DNA of 32,937 nt from Ga0077527 sp049433545. Lineage in GTDB: Bacteria; Pseudomonadota; Gammaproteobacteria; Burkholderiales; SG8-41. Under the pieces are notes generated by a model, which did no database searches, had not been told where the DNA came from, and saw nothing but the letters and a program-made list of their open reading frames with translations. The stretch is from the NCBI GenBank assembly GCA_049433545.1, contig JBMTEY010000012.1, positions 1 to 32,937 on the forward strand, given 5' to 3'. Shown one piece after another: positions 7,674-14,754 of the stretch. Within the stretch, counting starts at the first letter, position 1; the number at the start of each line of letters is the position of its first letter. Position numbers and translations under genes: made by a program.

Positions 7674-8717
7674 ATGAAATTCATTGATGAAGCGCGCATC
7701 GAAGTACATGCCGGCAAGGGCGGTGACGGCGTCGCCAGCTTTCGCCGGGAGAAGTTCGTGCCGCGCGGCGGCCCCGACGGAGGCGACGGCGGCCGCGGCG
7801 GCAGCATCTACGCAGTGGCTGACCGCAATATCAACACGCTGATCGACTACCGTTACGCCCGCATCCACCGCGCCAAAAACGGCCAGAAAGGGATGGGCTC
7901 GGACTGCTTCGGCCGCGCCGCCCCGGACATCGTGCTGCGCATGCCTGTGGGCACCGTGATCAGCGACCAGGAAACCGGGGAAATCCTGTTCGATCTGGCG
8001 CGTGACGGTGAACAGGTGACGCTGGCACAGGGCGGCAGCGGCGGACTGGGCAACCTGCACTTCAAGTCGAGCACCAATCGCGCGCCGCGGCAGTTCACCT
8101 TCGGCGAGCCCGGTGTTTCGCGCTACCTCCGGCTGGAACTGAAAGTGCTCGCCGACGTCGGTTTGCTGGGTCTGCCCAATGCCGGCAAATCGACGCTGAT
8201 ACGCGCAATTTCGGCGGCGCGTCCCAAGGTCGCCGACTACCCGTTCACCACCCTGCATCCGAACCTCGGCGTCGTGCGGGTCGATGAAAACCGCAGTTTC
8301 GTGGTCGCCGACATTCCCGGCCTGATCGAAGGCGCCGCAGAAGGCGCCGGACTTGGCCACCAGTTCCTGCGCCACCTGGCACGCACCCGGCTGCTGCTGC
8401 ATGTCATCGACGTCATGCCGGCGGATCCCGACGCCGACGTGGTGCGCGACGCCAAAGCGCTGGTGCGCGAACTGCGCAAGTACGATGAAGCCCTGTACCG
8501 CAAGCCGCGCTGGCTGGTGCTGAACAAGATGGACCTGATTCCCGAGGGCGAACGCGAAGCCCACGTGAAGATGCTGCTGAAAAAACTCGGATTAAAACGG
8601 AAAAGTTTCACCATTTCAGCAGTCAACGGCGAGGGTTGCCGGGCGCTGGTATATGCCATCATGGAACATCTGCAAGACGCAAAGCCGCGCAAAACTGCAG
8701 CGGGGGGCGACGCATGA
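7674..8717 (+). CDS. obgE: GTPase Obg/CgtA
   Basis: Protein of 347 residues. The glycine-rich Obg fold covers about 1-158 (MKFIDEARIEVHAGKGGDG). The G domain has P-loop GLPNAGKST at 166-174, G3 DIPG at 213-216 and G4 NKMD at 284-287. The family acts in late 50S subunit assembly and in stress signalling. The ATG at 7674 gives the canonical N-terminus; the in-frame start 15 bases upstream lies in the terminator. The C-terminal extension of enteric Obg (about 390 residues) is mostly absent. The stop overlaps the proB start (ATGA), so the two are translationally coupled. Confidence 0.97.
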   Translation: MKFIDEARIEVHAGKGGDGVASFRREKFVPRGGPDGGDGGRGGSIYAVADRNINTLIDYRYARIHRAKNGQKGMGSDCFGRAAPDIVLRMPVGTVISDQETGEILFDLARDGEQVTLAQGGSGGLGNLHFKSSTNRAPRQFTFGEPGVSRYLRLELKVLADVGLLGLPNAGKSTLIRAISAARPKVADYPFTTLHPNLGVVRVDENRSFVVADIPGLIEGAAEGAGLGHQFLRHLARTRLLLHVIDVMPADPDADVVRDAKALVRELRKYDEALYRKPRWLVLNKMDLIPEGEREAHVKMLLKKLGLKRKSFTISAVNGEGCRALVYAIMEHLQDAKPRKTAAGGDA

Positions 8718-9850
8718 ATATCCGCGGCACAGCGGAATCGCTGGTCAAAAAAGCCCGCCGGCTGGTCATCAAGGTCGGCAGCGGGCTGGTGACCAACGCC
8801 GGCTTGGGACTCGACCATGCCGCGCTGACCGGCTGGGCGGAGCAGATCGCACGCCTGCGTACCGAAGGCCGGGAGGTCGTGCTGGTATCAAGCGGCGCCA
8901 TCGCAGAGGGCATGCAGCGTCTGGGCTGGTCGCGCCGGCCGCACGCCCTGCATGAATTGCAGGCGGCGGCAGCGGTCGGGCAGATGGGCATGGTGCAGGT
9001 GTACGAATCCTGCTTCCGCAGCCATGGCCTGCGTTCCGCGCAGATCCTGCTGACCCACGACGACCTTGCCGACCGCAAGCGCTACCTGAACGCACGTTCG
9101 ACGCTGCGCACCCTGCTCGACCTCAGCGTGATCCCGGTCATCAACGAGAACGACACGGTGGCGATGGACGAGATCCGCTTCGGGGACAATGACACGCTGG
9201 CGGCGCTGGTCACCAACCTGATCGAAGCCGATGCACTGGTGATCCTGACCGACCAGCGCGGCCTCTACAGCGCCGACCCGCGCAAGCATCCGGAAGCCAC
9301 GCCGATTGCGGAAGCCGTCGCCGGCGATCCGCACCTGGAAACCATAGCCGGAGCCGCCGGCAGCGCCATTGGACGCGGCGGCATGCTGACCAAGGTGCTG
9401 GCGGCAAAACGCGCTGCCCGCAGCGGTGCCGACACGGTCATCGCCTGGGGTCGCGAACCCGACGTGCTGCTGCGGCTTGCCGCCGGCGAGCGCATAGGCA
9501 CCCAGTTGCTGGCGCAGCAGGCAACCATCGCCGCACGCAAGCAATGGCTCGCCGATCACCTGCAGGTCCGCGGGCGCCTCACCCTGGACGCGGGCGCCGT
9601 CAATGCACTGGTGACCGGCCAGAAAAGCCTGTTGCCGGTGGGAGTCTGCGCAGCATCCGGGAATTTCGAGCGCGGCGAGGTAGTCAGTTGCGTCGATGAG
9701 TCCGGCAGGGAAATCGCCCGCGGCCTGGTCAATTACAGCTATGCCGACACCCGCCGGATCCTGCGCACGCCTTCAAACCGGATCGAGACCATCCTTGGTT
9801 ATGTCGACGAACCGGAACTGATACACCGCGACAACCTGGTTTTGCTGTAA
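8714..9850 (+). CDS. proB: Glutamate 5-kinase
   Basis: Enzyme of 378 residues that phosphorylates glutamate, the first and feedback-inhibited step of proline synthesis. The amino acid kinase domain runs from about 15 to 260, with VIKVGSGL, VSSGAIAEG, the nucleotide/substrate segment INENDTVAMDEIRFGDND and GRGGMLTK. The C-terminal third is a PUA domain (LTLDAGAVNAL through RRILRTPSNRI), as in E. coli ProB. The start ATG overlaps the obgE stop; a longer upstream frame lies inside obgE and is rejected. proA is not in the window. Confidence 0.97.
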   Translation: MNIRGTAESLVKKARRLVIKVGSGLVTNAGLGLDHAALTGWAEQIARLRTEGREVVLVSSGAIAEGMQRLGWSRRPHALHELQAAAAVGQMGMVQVYESCFRSHGLRSAQILLTHDDLADRKRYLNARSTLRTLLDLSVIPVINENDTVAMDEIRFGDNDTLAALVTNLIEADALVILTDQRGLYSADPRKHPEATPIAEAVAGDPHLETIAGAAGSAIGRGGMLTKVLAAKRAARSGADTVIAWGREPDVLLRLAAGERIGTQLLAQQATIAARKQWLADHLQVRGRLTLDAGAVNALVTGQKSLLPVGVCAASGNFERGEVVSCVDESGREIARGLVNYSYADTRRILRTPSNRIETILGYVDEPELIHRDNLVLL

Positions 9851-9867
9851 CCCGGCAGGCCGTCCAG

Positions 9868-10416
9868 TCAATCCACGGTGCTGGGCCGCGGCGGGCCGCG
9901 GCGTAACGCTGCGACGATCTGTTCGGCGGTGCCGGCGACCTGTTTTCCGCGGCAGGCATATTCCGCGTACAGCGTGAAATGATAGGCGGCGAACTCGCGG
10001 AAATCGACCCTGCGCCATTGCGGATTGCGTGCGCGCACCCAGGTCCTGTCGCTGCTGCGGCCGATGGCATAGTATTTCTGCTCGCGTGATTCGCAGCGGA
10101 TGCCCTCGAAGGATACGTTGGTCGAGCCGCCCGAAGTCCTAATCACCAGGATGTAGCGCATGACCCCGTCGTTCCCGACGGAAACCGATTTGGCATCAAC
10201 ATAGTAGCGGTGCTGCGTGGTACCGTCGACAACCAGCGGAATCAGATTTTCTTCGGCGGGGTACGCGGGGATCTGCGTCTGCATTTCCGACCAGGGCGTG
10301 ATTTCCTGGTCGAGCTTGTAATCCCAGTCCGCCCAAGGCGTCTGGCCATGCGCGGGACCGGCCGTCAGCCACGCCGCCAGCGCGAAGCCGGCGGTCCAAG
10401 CACGTATTTTTTCCAT
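9868..10416 (-). CDS. CNP1-like family exported protein
   Basis: Protein of 182 residues with a clear signal peptide (MEKIRAWTAGFALAAWLTAGPAHGQ, cleavage likely after AHG). The mature part, with PLVVDGTTQHRYYVDAKSVSVG, RYILVIRTSGGSTNVSFEGIRC and YAIGR, matches what I know of the CNP1-like family of betaproteobacteria (named after a Neisseria cryptic protein), which has no established function. The two mature cysteines (IRCES, YACRG) could form a disulfide. It is convergent with proB (17 bases apart). A TAGAAT hexamer (minus strand, 10428-10423) ends only six bases before the ATG and there is no Shine-Dalgarno sequence, so the mRNA may be leaderless. Among the close relatives I know, it is often followed directly by rppH. 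Confidence 0.85.
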   Translation of the reverse strand: MEKIRAWTAGFALAAWLTAGPAHGQTPWADWDYKLDQEITPWSEMQTQIPAYPAEENLIPLVVDGTTQHRYYVDAKSVSVGNDGVMRYILVIRTSGGSTNVSFEGIRCESREQKYYAIGRSSDRTWVRARNPQWRRVDFREFAAYHFTLYAEYACRGKQVAGTAEQIVAALRRGPPRPSTVD

Positions 10417-10478
10417 GCGCCGATTCTACCGGATGCACAGTGCAGCCAGCACTGCGCACGGCTGCAGACGGACGCCCT

Positions 10479-11063
10479 TCAGGAAAGGTCCGCCAGCAGC
10501 GAGGCGCGCATGGCGTCGCCGACGCGGGGCACGGTTTCGGGATAATTCGGATGATCGACGCCGGCAGCCAATGCCGCGCCCCCGCGCAGCGCCGAAACCA
10601 TAGGGGCCCCCAGTTCGAAACGGAGGAAATGCACCGAGGAGGTCTTCTCGGCGTTTTCCCGCTCCAGATCCTCGTCGGCTATCGCGTATACGCGGTCGCA
10701 ACCTTCGACCTGGACCCAGACCCTGTCCTCGATGCCGATCAGCCGGGCAAGTTTTTCCCGACGTTCGGCTTCATCAGGGTATTCGATCATCATCGTCGCC
10801 TTCCAGTTGCTGCCGTCGGGAATCAGCGGATTGTAGGCGCCGAGTTCATCCATGATGCCCTCTTCCTCGAAAATCCGTTCGGCGCGCAGCATCTCCTGCA
10901 CCTGGTAGCGGACGGTCAGTTCGTCCTCGAATATCAGGGTCAGGTTCTGTCCCAGGTGCAGGACGCGGTTTTTCTTGTGCGCCATGACTTTGGCGCGGAA
11001 TTCAGGGCGCGCCCTGGCATAGGCTTCGAGCGGCATCAGCGTATCGCGGGTGATCTGTGGCAT
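10479..11063 (-). CDS. DUF3501 family protein
   Basis: Soluble protein of about 194 residues with no membrane segment. It begins PQITRDTLMPLEAYARARPEFRAKVMAHKKNRVLHLG and contains FEDELTVRYQVQEMLRAERIFEE, which matches my memory of DUF3501. Function is unknown; the family usually occurs next to a rubrerythrin and an Fe-S oxidoreductase, as here. I use ATG 11063; the GTG at 11075 would overlap the upstream stop codon (GTGA) and add four residues, and is a real alternative. It has few cysteines, so it probably is not a metal-cluster protein itself. Confidence 0.85.
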   Translation of the reverse strand: MPQITRDTLMPLEAYARARPEFRAKVMAHKKNRVLHLGQNLTLIFEDELTVRYQVQEMLRAERIFEEEGIMDELGAYNPLIPDGSNWKATMMIEYPDEAERREKLARLIGIEDRVWVQVEGCDRVYAIADEDLERENAEKTSSVHFLRFELGAPMVSALRGGAALAAGVDHPNYPETVPRVGDAMRASLLADLS

Positions 11064-11071
11064 GGTGGCTC

Positions 11072-12430
11072 TCACAATCCGTAGGCAATGCGTATCAGGG
11101 TGATGGGATGCTGTTTCTGCGCCTCGGCCCCGCCTGCCGCACTGACGCCCGCATTATTTTCATTAATGCCCTGCTGGATATGGCGTCCGGCAATCGCGCA
11201 GTCGGAACTGATGTAATCCGGGGCGGCATCCCCCATCATGCGGAACACGGGGCGGCCGATTTTCATCGACTGCTCGAAGAATTCGCTCTTTACACCCCAG
11301 GTGCCGTCGTGACCGGCACAGCGCTCGACGGTAGTGACCTTGGTGTCAGGCACCATCTCCAGCAGCTCACGGGTCTTCTGGCCCATATTCTGCACGCGCA
11401 AATGGCAGGGGATGTGGTACGACACTTTGCCCAGCGGGATTTTGAACCCGGTCTTTAACAGGCCGTCCTTGTGGCGCAGCACCAGGTACTCGAATGGATC
11501 GTACATGGCTTCGGCCACCGCCTTGACGTCCGGATCTTCCGGGAACATCAGCGGCAGTTCCTGCTTGAACATCAGCGTGCAGGACGGCACCGCGGTGAGT
11601 ATGGCGTAACCGTCGCGGGCCAACTTCGCCAGCGGCGGGATGTTGATTTCCTTGTTGCGCGCCACCGCCTCGAGGTCGCCCAGTTCCAGCTTCGGCATGC
11701 CGCAGCAGGCTTCCTTCTCGACGATGACTGAAGGAATCTCGTTGTGGGCAAGGATTTTCAGCAGGTCGTGGCCGATGCCGGGCTCGTTGTAGTTCACATA
11801 ACAGGTCGAAAAAATCGCGGCCTTGCCGGGGGTCTGCCTGCCGTCCTTCACCGCAAACGAGGCGTCGGGCGCGGCGGTCGAGCGGAATTTCGCGCTGTCA
11901 TATTCCGGCAGCACGCGGTCCTGGTGGATGCCCAGCACGCTGTCCATCACCTTGCGCACCGGCGCCGCCTTGTTGGCGGCATTGACCATCTGCACCACCA
12001 CCGGGATCGACGCCAGTTTGCCCAGCGCGTCTGTGCTCGACAGCAACCTGTCGCGGAATGTCACTTCGCCCTTGCGGAACTTGACCGCCTTGGCGCGCAG
12101 CATCAGGTGCGGAAAATCGACGTTCCATTCGTGAGGCGGCACGTACGGACACTTGGTCATGTAGCACATGTCGCACAGGTAGCAGCGGTCGATGACTTCC
12201 CAGTAATCTTTCTTCGGAATGCCGTCGACTTCCAGCGTCGGACTCTCGTCGACCAGGTCGAACAGTTTGGGAAAGGCCGTGCACAGGTTCACACAGCGGC
12301 GACAGCCGTGGCAGATGTCGAAGACGCGCTCAAGTTCGTGGTTGAGCTTTCCCTCATCGTAGAAATCCGCAGACTGCCAGTCCAGCGGATGCCTGGTCGG
12401 TGCCTCGAGACTACCTTCGCGTACAGTCAT
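11072..12430 (-). CDS. Heterodisulfide reductase/GlpC-like Fe-S oxidoreductase
   Basis: Protein of 452 residues. The N-terminal ferredoxin-like domain has two four-cysteine motifs for two [4Fe-4S] clusters: C40, C43, C46, C50 and C83, C86, C89, C94. Two CCG-type (heterodisulfide reductase B/GlpC) domains follow: the first has STCYVNYNEPG and EACCGMPKLELGD, ending with PSCTLMF; the second has IPCHLRVQNMG and ERCAGHDGTWGVK, where CAG replaces CCG. The layout is that of GlpC and glycolate oxidase GlcF, which pass electrons from a partner dehydrogenase to quinone, but no flavin dehydrogenase lies alongside. The upstream rubrerythrin suggests a role in peroxide reduction. The DUF3501 gene overlaps or abuts its 3' end. 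The substrate is unknown. Confidence 0.88.
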   Translation of the reverse strand: MTVREGSLEAPTRHPLDWQSADFYDEGKLNHELERVFDICHGCRRCVNLCTAFPKLFDLVDESPTLEVDGIPKKDYWEVIDRCYLCDMCYMTKCPYVPPHEWNVDFPHLMLRAKAVKFRKGEVTFRDRLLSSTDALGKLASIPVVVQMVNAANKAAPVRKVMDSVLGIHQDRVLPEYDSAKFRSTAAPDASFAVKDGRQTPGKAAIFSTCYVNYNEPGIGHDLLKILAHNEIPSVIVEKEACCGMPKLELGDLEAVARNKEINIPPLAKLARDGYAILTAVPSCTLMFKQELPLMFPEDPDVKAVAEAMYDPFEYLVLRHKDGLLKTGFKIPLGKVSYHIPCHLRVQNMGQKTRELLEMVPDTKVTTVERCAGHDGTWGVKSEFFEQSMKIGRPVFRMMGDAAPDYISSDCAIAGRHIQQGINENNAGVSAAGGAEAQKQHPITLIRIAYGL

Positions 12431-12461
12431 GGTGTGCAGTACCGTTCGATTACAGCGTCAG

Positions 12462-12489
12462 AAAAGAAAGAGGCGCAATCGCGCCTCTT
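12462..12489 (-). terminator. Hairpin between rubrerythrin and Fe-S oxidoreductase genes
   Basis: A perfect nine-base-pair stem AAGAGGCGC/GCGCCTCTT with loop GATT (12468-12489), followed on the minus strand by TCTTTTC. It resembles a leaky terminator that would yield more rubrerythrin than Fe-S protein from one promoter; it could also stabilise the upstream mRNA. Confidence 0.55.
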
Positions 12490-12511
12490 CCCGTCCAAAA
12501 CACAGGCCTGA

Positions 12512-12931
12512 TCAGTCAGCCAGTCCGTCCAGGGCTTTCTGGAAGCGGTTAGCATGCGAACGCTCGGCTTTCGCCAACGTCTCGAACCAGTCGGCGATTT
12601 CGCCGAAGCCTTCGTCGCGCGCGGTCTTGGCCATCCCCGGATACATGTCGGTGTACTCGTGGGTCTCGCCGGCGATCGCGGCCTTGAGGTTCTCGCGGGT
12701 GCGGCCGATCGGCAGATCGGTCGCGGGATCGCCGCAGGCTTCCATGTATTCGAGGTGACCATGGGCATGACCGGTTTCACCTTCGGCCGTGGAACGGAAT
12801 ACGGCAGCGACATCGTTCTGGCCTTCTACGTCAGCCTTCGCTGCGAAATACAGGTAACGTCGGTTGGCCTGCGATTCACCGGCAAATGCGGCTTTCAGGT
12901 TGCCGTGGGTCTTCGAGTTCTTGAGTTGCAT
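12512..12931 (-). CDS. Rubrerythrin family protein (no rubredoxin domain)
   Basis: Ferritin-like diiron protein of 139 residues. Metal-binding candidates are E19 (FAGESQANRRY), E52/H55 (EGETGHAHGH), E89 (AIAGETHEY) and E123/H126 (AKAERSHANRF), the four-helix rubrerythrin pattern. Classical rubrerythrins carry a C-terminal rubredoxin with two CxxC motifs; this one ends after the four-helix domain, so it needs an outside electron donor, perhaps the Fe-S protein encoded next. The family reduces hydrogen peroxide. The ATG at 12931 has an excellent AAAGGAG six to seven bases upstream; the longer open frame into the promoter is rejected. Confidence 0.92.
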   Translation of the reverse strand: MQLKNSKTHGNLKAAFAGESQANRRYLYFAAKADVEGQNDVAAVFRSTAEGETGHAHGHLEYMEACGDPATDLPIGRTRENLKAAIAGETHEYTDMYPGMAKTARDEGFGEIADWFETLAKAERSHANRFQKALDGLAD

Positions 12932-13276
12932 AAAAACTCCTTTAAAATCAAAAAAGTTACAAACATTTATCGCGTTGAATACAGCTCTAAACACCAACCA
13001 GATCAAGAAATTTAGACTAAATCTAATCTGTGACTGGAGTTTAAATCCGTGCCCGACACCGCGTCAACACCCGGGACCGGGAAGCACGGCGCTGAAACCG
13101 CGACTCAACCCGAGTGTGCGGCCTAGATTTCAGCAAACTTGTGGAGGATCGTGTCGGTGGTGGTCGTGAAGCCCGGTTTCCGCACGATCAAGGTCACGAA
13201 AAAATCCGCATAGGCGCTGGCGGGCAAAATCTTCGCCTCCCACCACCAGCGTAACCGCCCGCTGCAGATGCGGCGC
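12932..13276. other. rubrerythrin-rppH intergenic region
   Basis: 345 bases. The side next to rubrerythrin is the AT-rich promoter region. On the minus strand a frame closes at 13123, and from an ATG at 13314 (inside the rppH 3' end) would encode 63 residues including LPASAYADFFVTLIVRKPGF and DTILHKFAEI, with G/C-rich third positions like neighbouring genes. I do not recognise it and no clear ribosome-binding site precedes it; it may be a gene remnant or a small protein. Confidence 0.4.
12978..13022 (-). promoter_or_regulatory. Promoter and palindromic operator of the rubrerythrin operon
   Basis: On the minus strand, TTGATC (13006-13001) and TGTATT (12983-12978) are 17 bases apart, each matching four consensus bases. 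A perfect 13-base palindrome ATTTAG-A-CTAAAT (13010-13022) lies just upstream of the -35, in a notably AT-rich stretch. The position fits an activator or repressor of oxidative or iron stress response, but I cannot assign the regulator. Confidence 0.5.
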
Positions 13277-13816
13277 CTACTTTGCCGTCGCCATGCGTGC
13301 CGCGTCGCCGGCATGAGACCTGCCGCGGTTGCGTGTACCCGGACCACGCACCAGATAGCGCGACAGTTCGTTGAGAGCCTGTTCGTACACTGCGCGCTTG
13401 AATTCGATGACGTCCTGCGTCACCGACCAGTAGTCATTCCAGCGCCAGGCATCGAACTCGGGTTTTTCGGAGGCGCGCAGGCAGACATCGCAATCGCGCC
13501 CGACCAAGCGCAGCAGGAACCAGATCTGCTTCTGGCCGCGGTAATTGCCGCGCCACTCGCGCCTCAGCCAGCGTTCGGGCACCTCGTACCGCAGCCAGTC
13601 GCGGGTGCGCCCCAGCACCTGCACATGCTCCGGCCGCAACCCGACTTCCTCATGCAGTTCACGGTACATCGCGGCCTCGGGCCGCTCACCGCCCTTGATG
13701 CCGCCCTGCGGAAACTGCCAGGAGTGCTCGCGTACCCGCTTACCCCAGAAAACCTCGTTTTTGCAGTTGCATAAAACGATTCCGACGTTGGGGCGATAGC
13801 CATCTCTGTCGATCAT
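13277..13816 (-). CDS. rppH: RNA pyrophosphohydrolase
   Basis: Nudix hydrolase of 179 residues that removes pyrophosphate from triphosphorylated mRNA 5' ends and starts decay. It begins MIDRDGYRPNVGIVL, continues with EVFWGKRVREHSWQFPQGGI, and the Nudix box runs from G38 to L60 (G, E44, R52, E53, E56, E57, G59), all characteristic of RppH. I choose ATG 13816, with GGGG seven bases upstream, over ATG 13822. The last 25 residues (RGPGTRNRGRS and on) are not conserved in my memory of the family. Confidence 0.95.
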   Translation of the reverse strand: MIDRDGYRPNVGIVLCNCKNEVFWGKRVREHSWQFPQGGIKGGERPEAAMYRELHEEVGLRPEHVQVLGRTRDWLRYEVPERWLRREWRGNYRGQKQIWFLLRLVGRDCDVCLRASEKPEFDAWRWNDYWSVTQDVIEFKRAVYEQALNELSRYLVRGPGTRNRGRSHAGDAARMATAK

Positions 13817-13899
13817 GGTCATCCCCGGATCCGTTGATCATATGGACTTGATTTTTTCACAAATCCACGGGCATTGAAAGCCTGCATAAACGGCGGATT

Positions 13900-14688
13900 T
13901 CAGGCGTAAACCCCGATTTCGTCGTGGCGGTTCATCGTGCGCAACCCGGCCACGAACTGCGGAAATTCCAGCCCGTAGCCCGCTTCCAGCACTGCGGCGC
14001 GCCGCTCGAGTTCGGGCCACTTCATGATTGCCGGTGGGTCGCGAAAGCCAAATGCGATCACGTTGCCGGGCTTGCGCGCAGGCAGGCACAGCGTGCCGTC
14101 GGGAAAAGCGGCTTCGATGCGCTTGAGCGTTTCATTGAACTGCCGGTCGCCGCCCCAGAGATTGACCACCAGTATCCCGCCCGGGGCCAGTCTCCTGCGG
14201 CAGGCGTCATAGAATTCGCGGGTCGCCAGCGCCTCGACATGCGATTCCGCGTCGTAGCCGTCGACCATGATGACATCCGCCGCGCCCCCGGGTCCCGCCA
14301 TGTGTTCGGCGCCGTCGCCGACGATGATGCGGAAGCGCTGTTCATCGGCTGGCACCAGAAAGCACTGGCGGGCGATGGCCACTACCTGCGGATCGATCTC
14401 CAGCACCCGCACCTCGGTCTGCGGCATGCGATGGTGTATGAACTTGGCCACTGAGCCGCCGCCCAGGCCGACCATTAGTACGCTGCGGGGCGCCTCGTTG
14501 AACAGCAGGAAGGCCATCATCGAGCGCGTATAGGACAGTTCGAGATCGTAGGGCCGCGCCAGCCGCATCGCGCTCTGCACGGTGTCGCTGCCGATATGCA
14601 GCGAGCGCACGCCGAATTTTTCGCTGACGTACACGGTCTTGGCGTCTTCTGCGGGTTTGCGCAGACGCCACTTCGGGAGGAAGCGCAT
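13900..14688 (-). CDS. Spermidine synthase-like methyltransferase-fold protein
   Basis: Protein of 262 residues with the Rossmann fold of the spermine/spermidine synthase family: motif I MVGLGGGSVAKFI near 72-84, acidic E98 in VLEIDPQVVAIAR, then GDGAEH and VDGYDAE, where spermidine synthases have their aminopropyl-donor aspartates. The N-terminus lacks the usual beta-strand tetramerisation segment of SpeE, so the true substrate is open; many such proteins are annotated only as fused or partial spermidine synthase. The ATG at 14688 gives a family-like start (MRFLPKWRLRK); upstream reading overlaps the proS start and promoter. It is divergent from proS and lies 83 bases upstream of rppH. Confidence 0.8.
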   Translation of the reverse strand: MRFLPKWRLRKPAEDAKTVYVSEKFGVRSLHIGSDTVQSAMRLARPYDLELSYTRSMMAFLLFNEAPRSVLMVGLGGGSVAKFIHHRMPQTEVRVLEIDPQVVAIARQCFLVPADEQRFRIIVGDGAEHMAGPGGAADVIMVDGYDAESHVEALATREFYDACRRRLAPGGILVVNLWGGDRQFNETLKRIEAAFPDGTLCLPARKPGNVIAFGFRDPPAIMKWPELERRAAVLEAGYGLEFPQFVAGLRTMNRHDEIGVYA

Positions 14689-14754
14689 GGTGTTGGTGAA
14701 TATTTTGCTCGTAGGGTTCTGTAGAATAAGGGTTTTTCCGGAAGCGGAACAGGC

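Noticed and set aside
14693..14727. proS promoter from TTGGTG or TTGCTC with TAGAAT
   Set aside because: The -35 candidates are 23 or 11 bases from the -10, outside the workable range.
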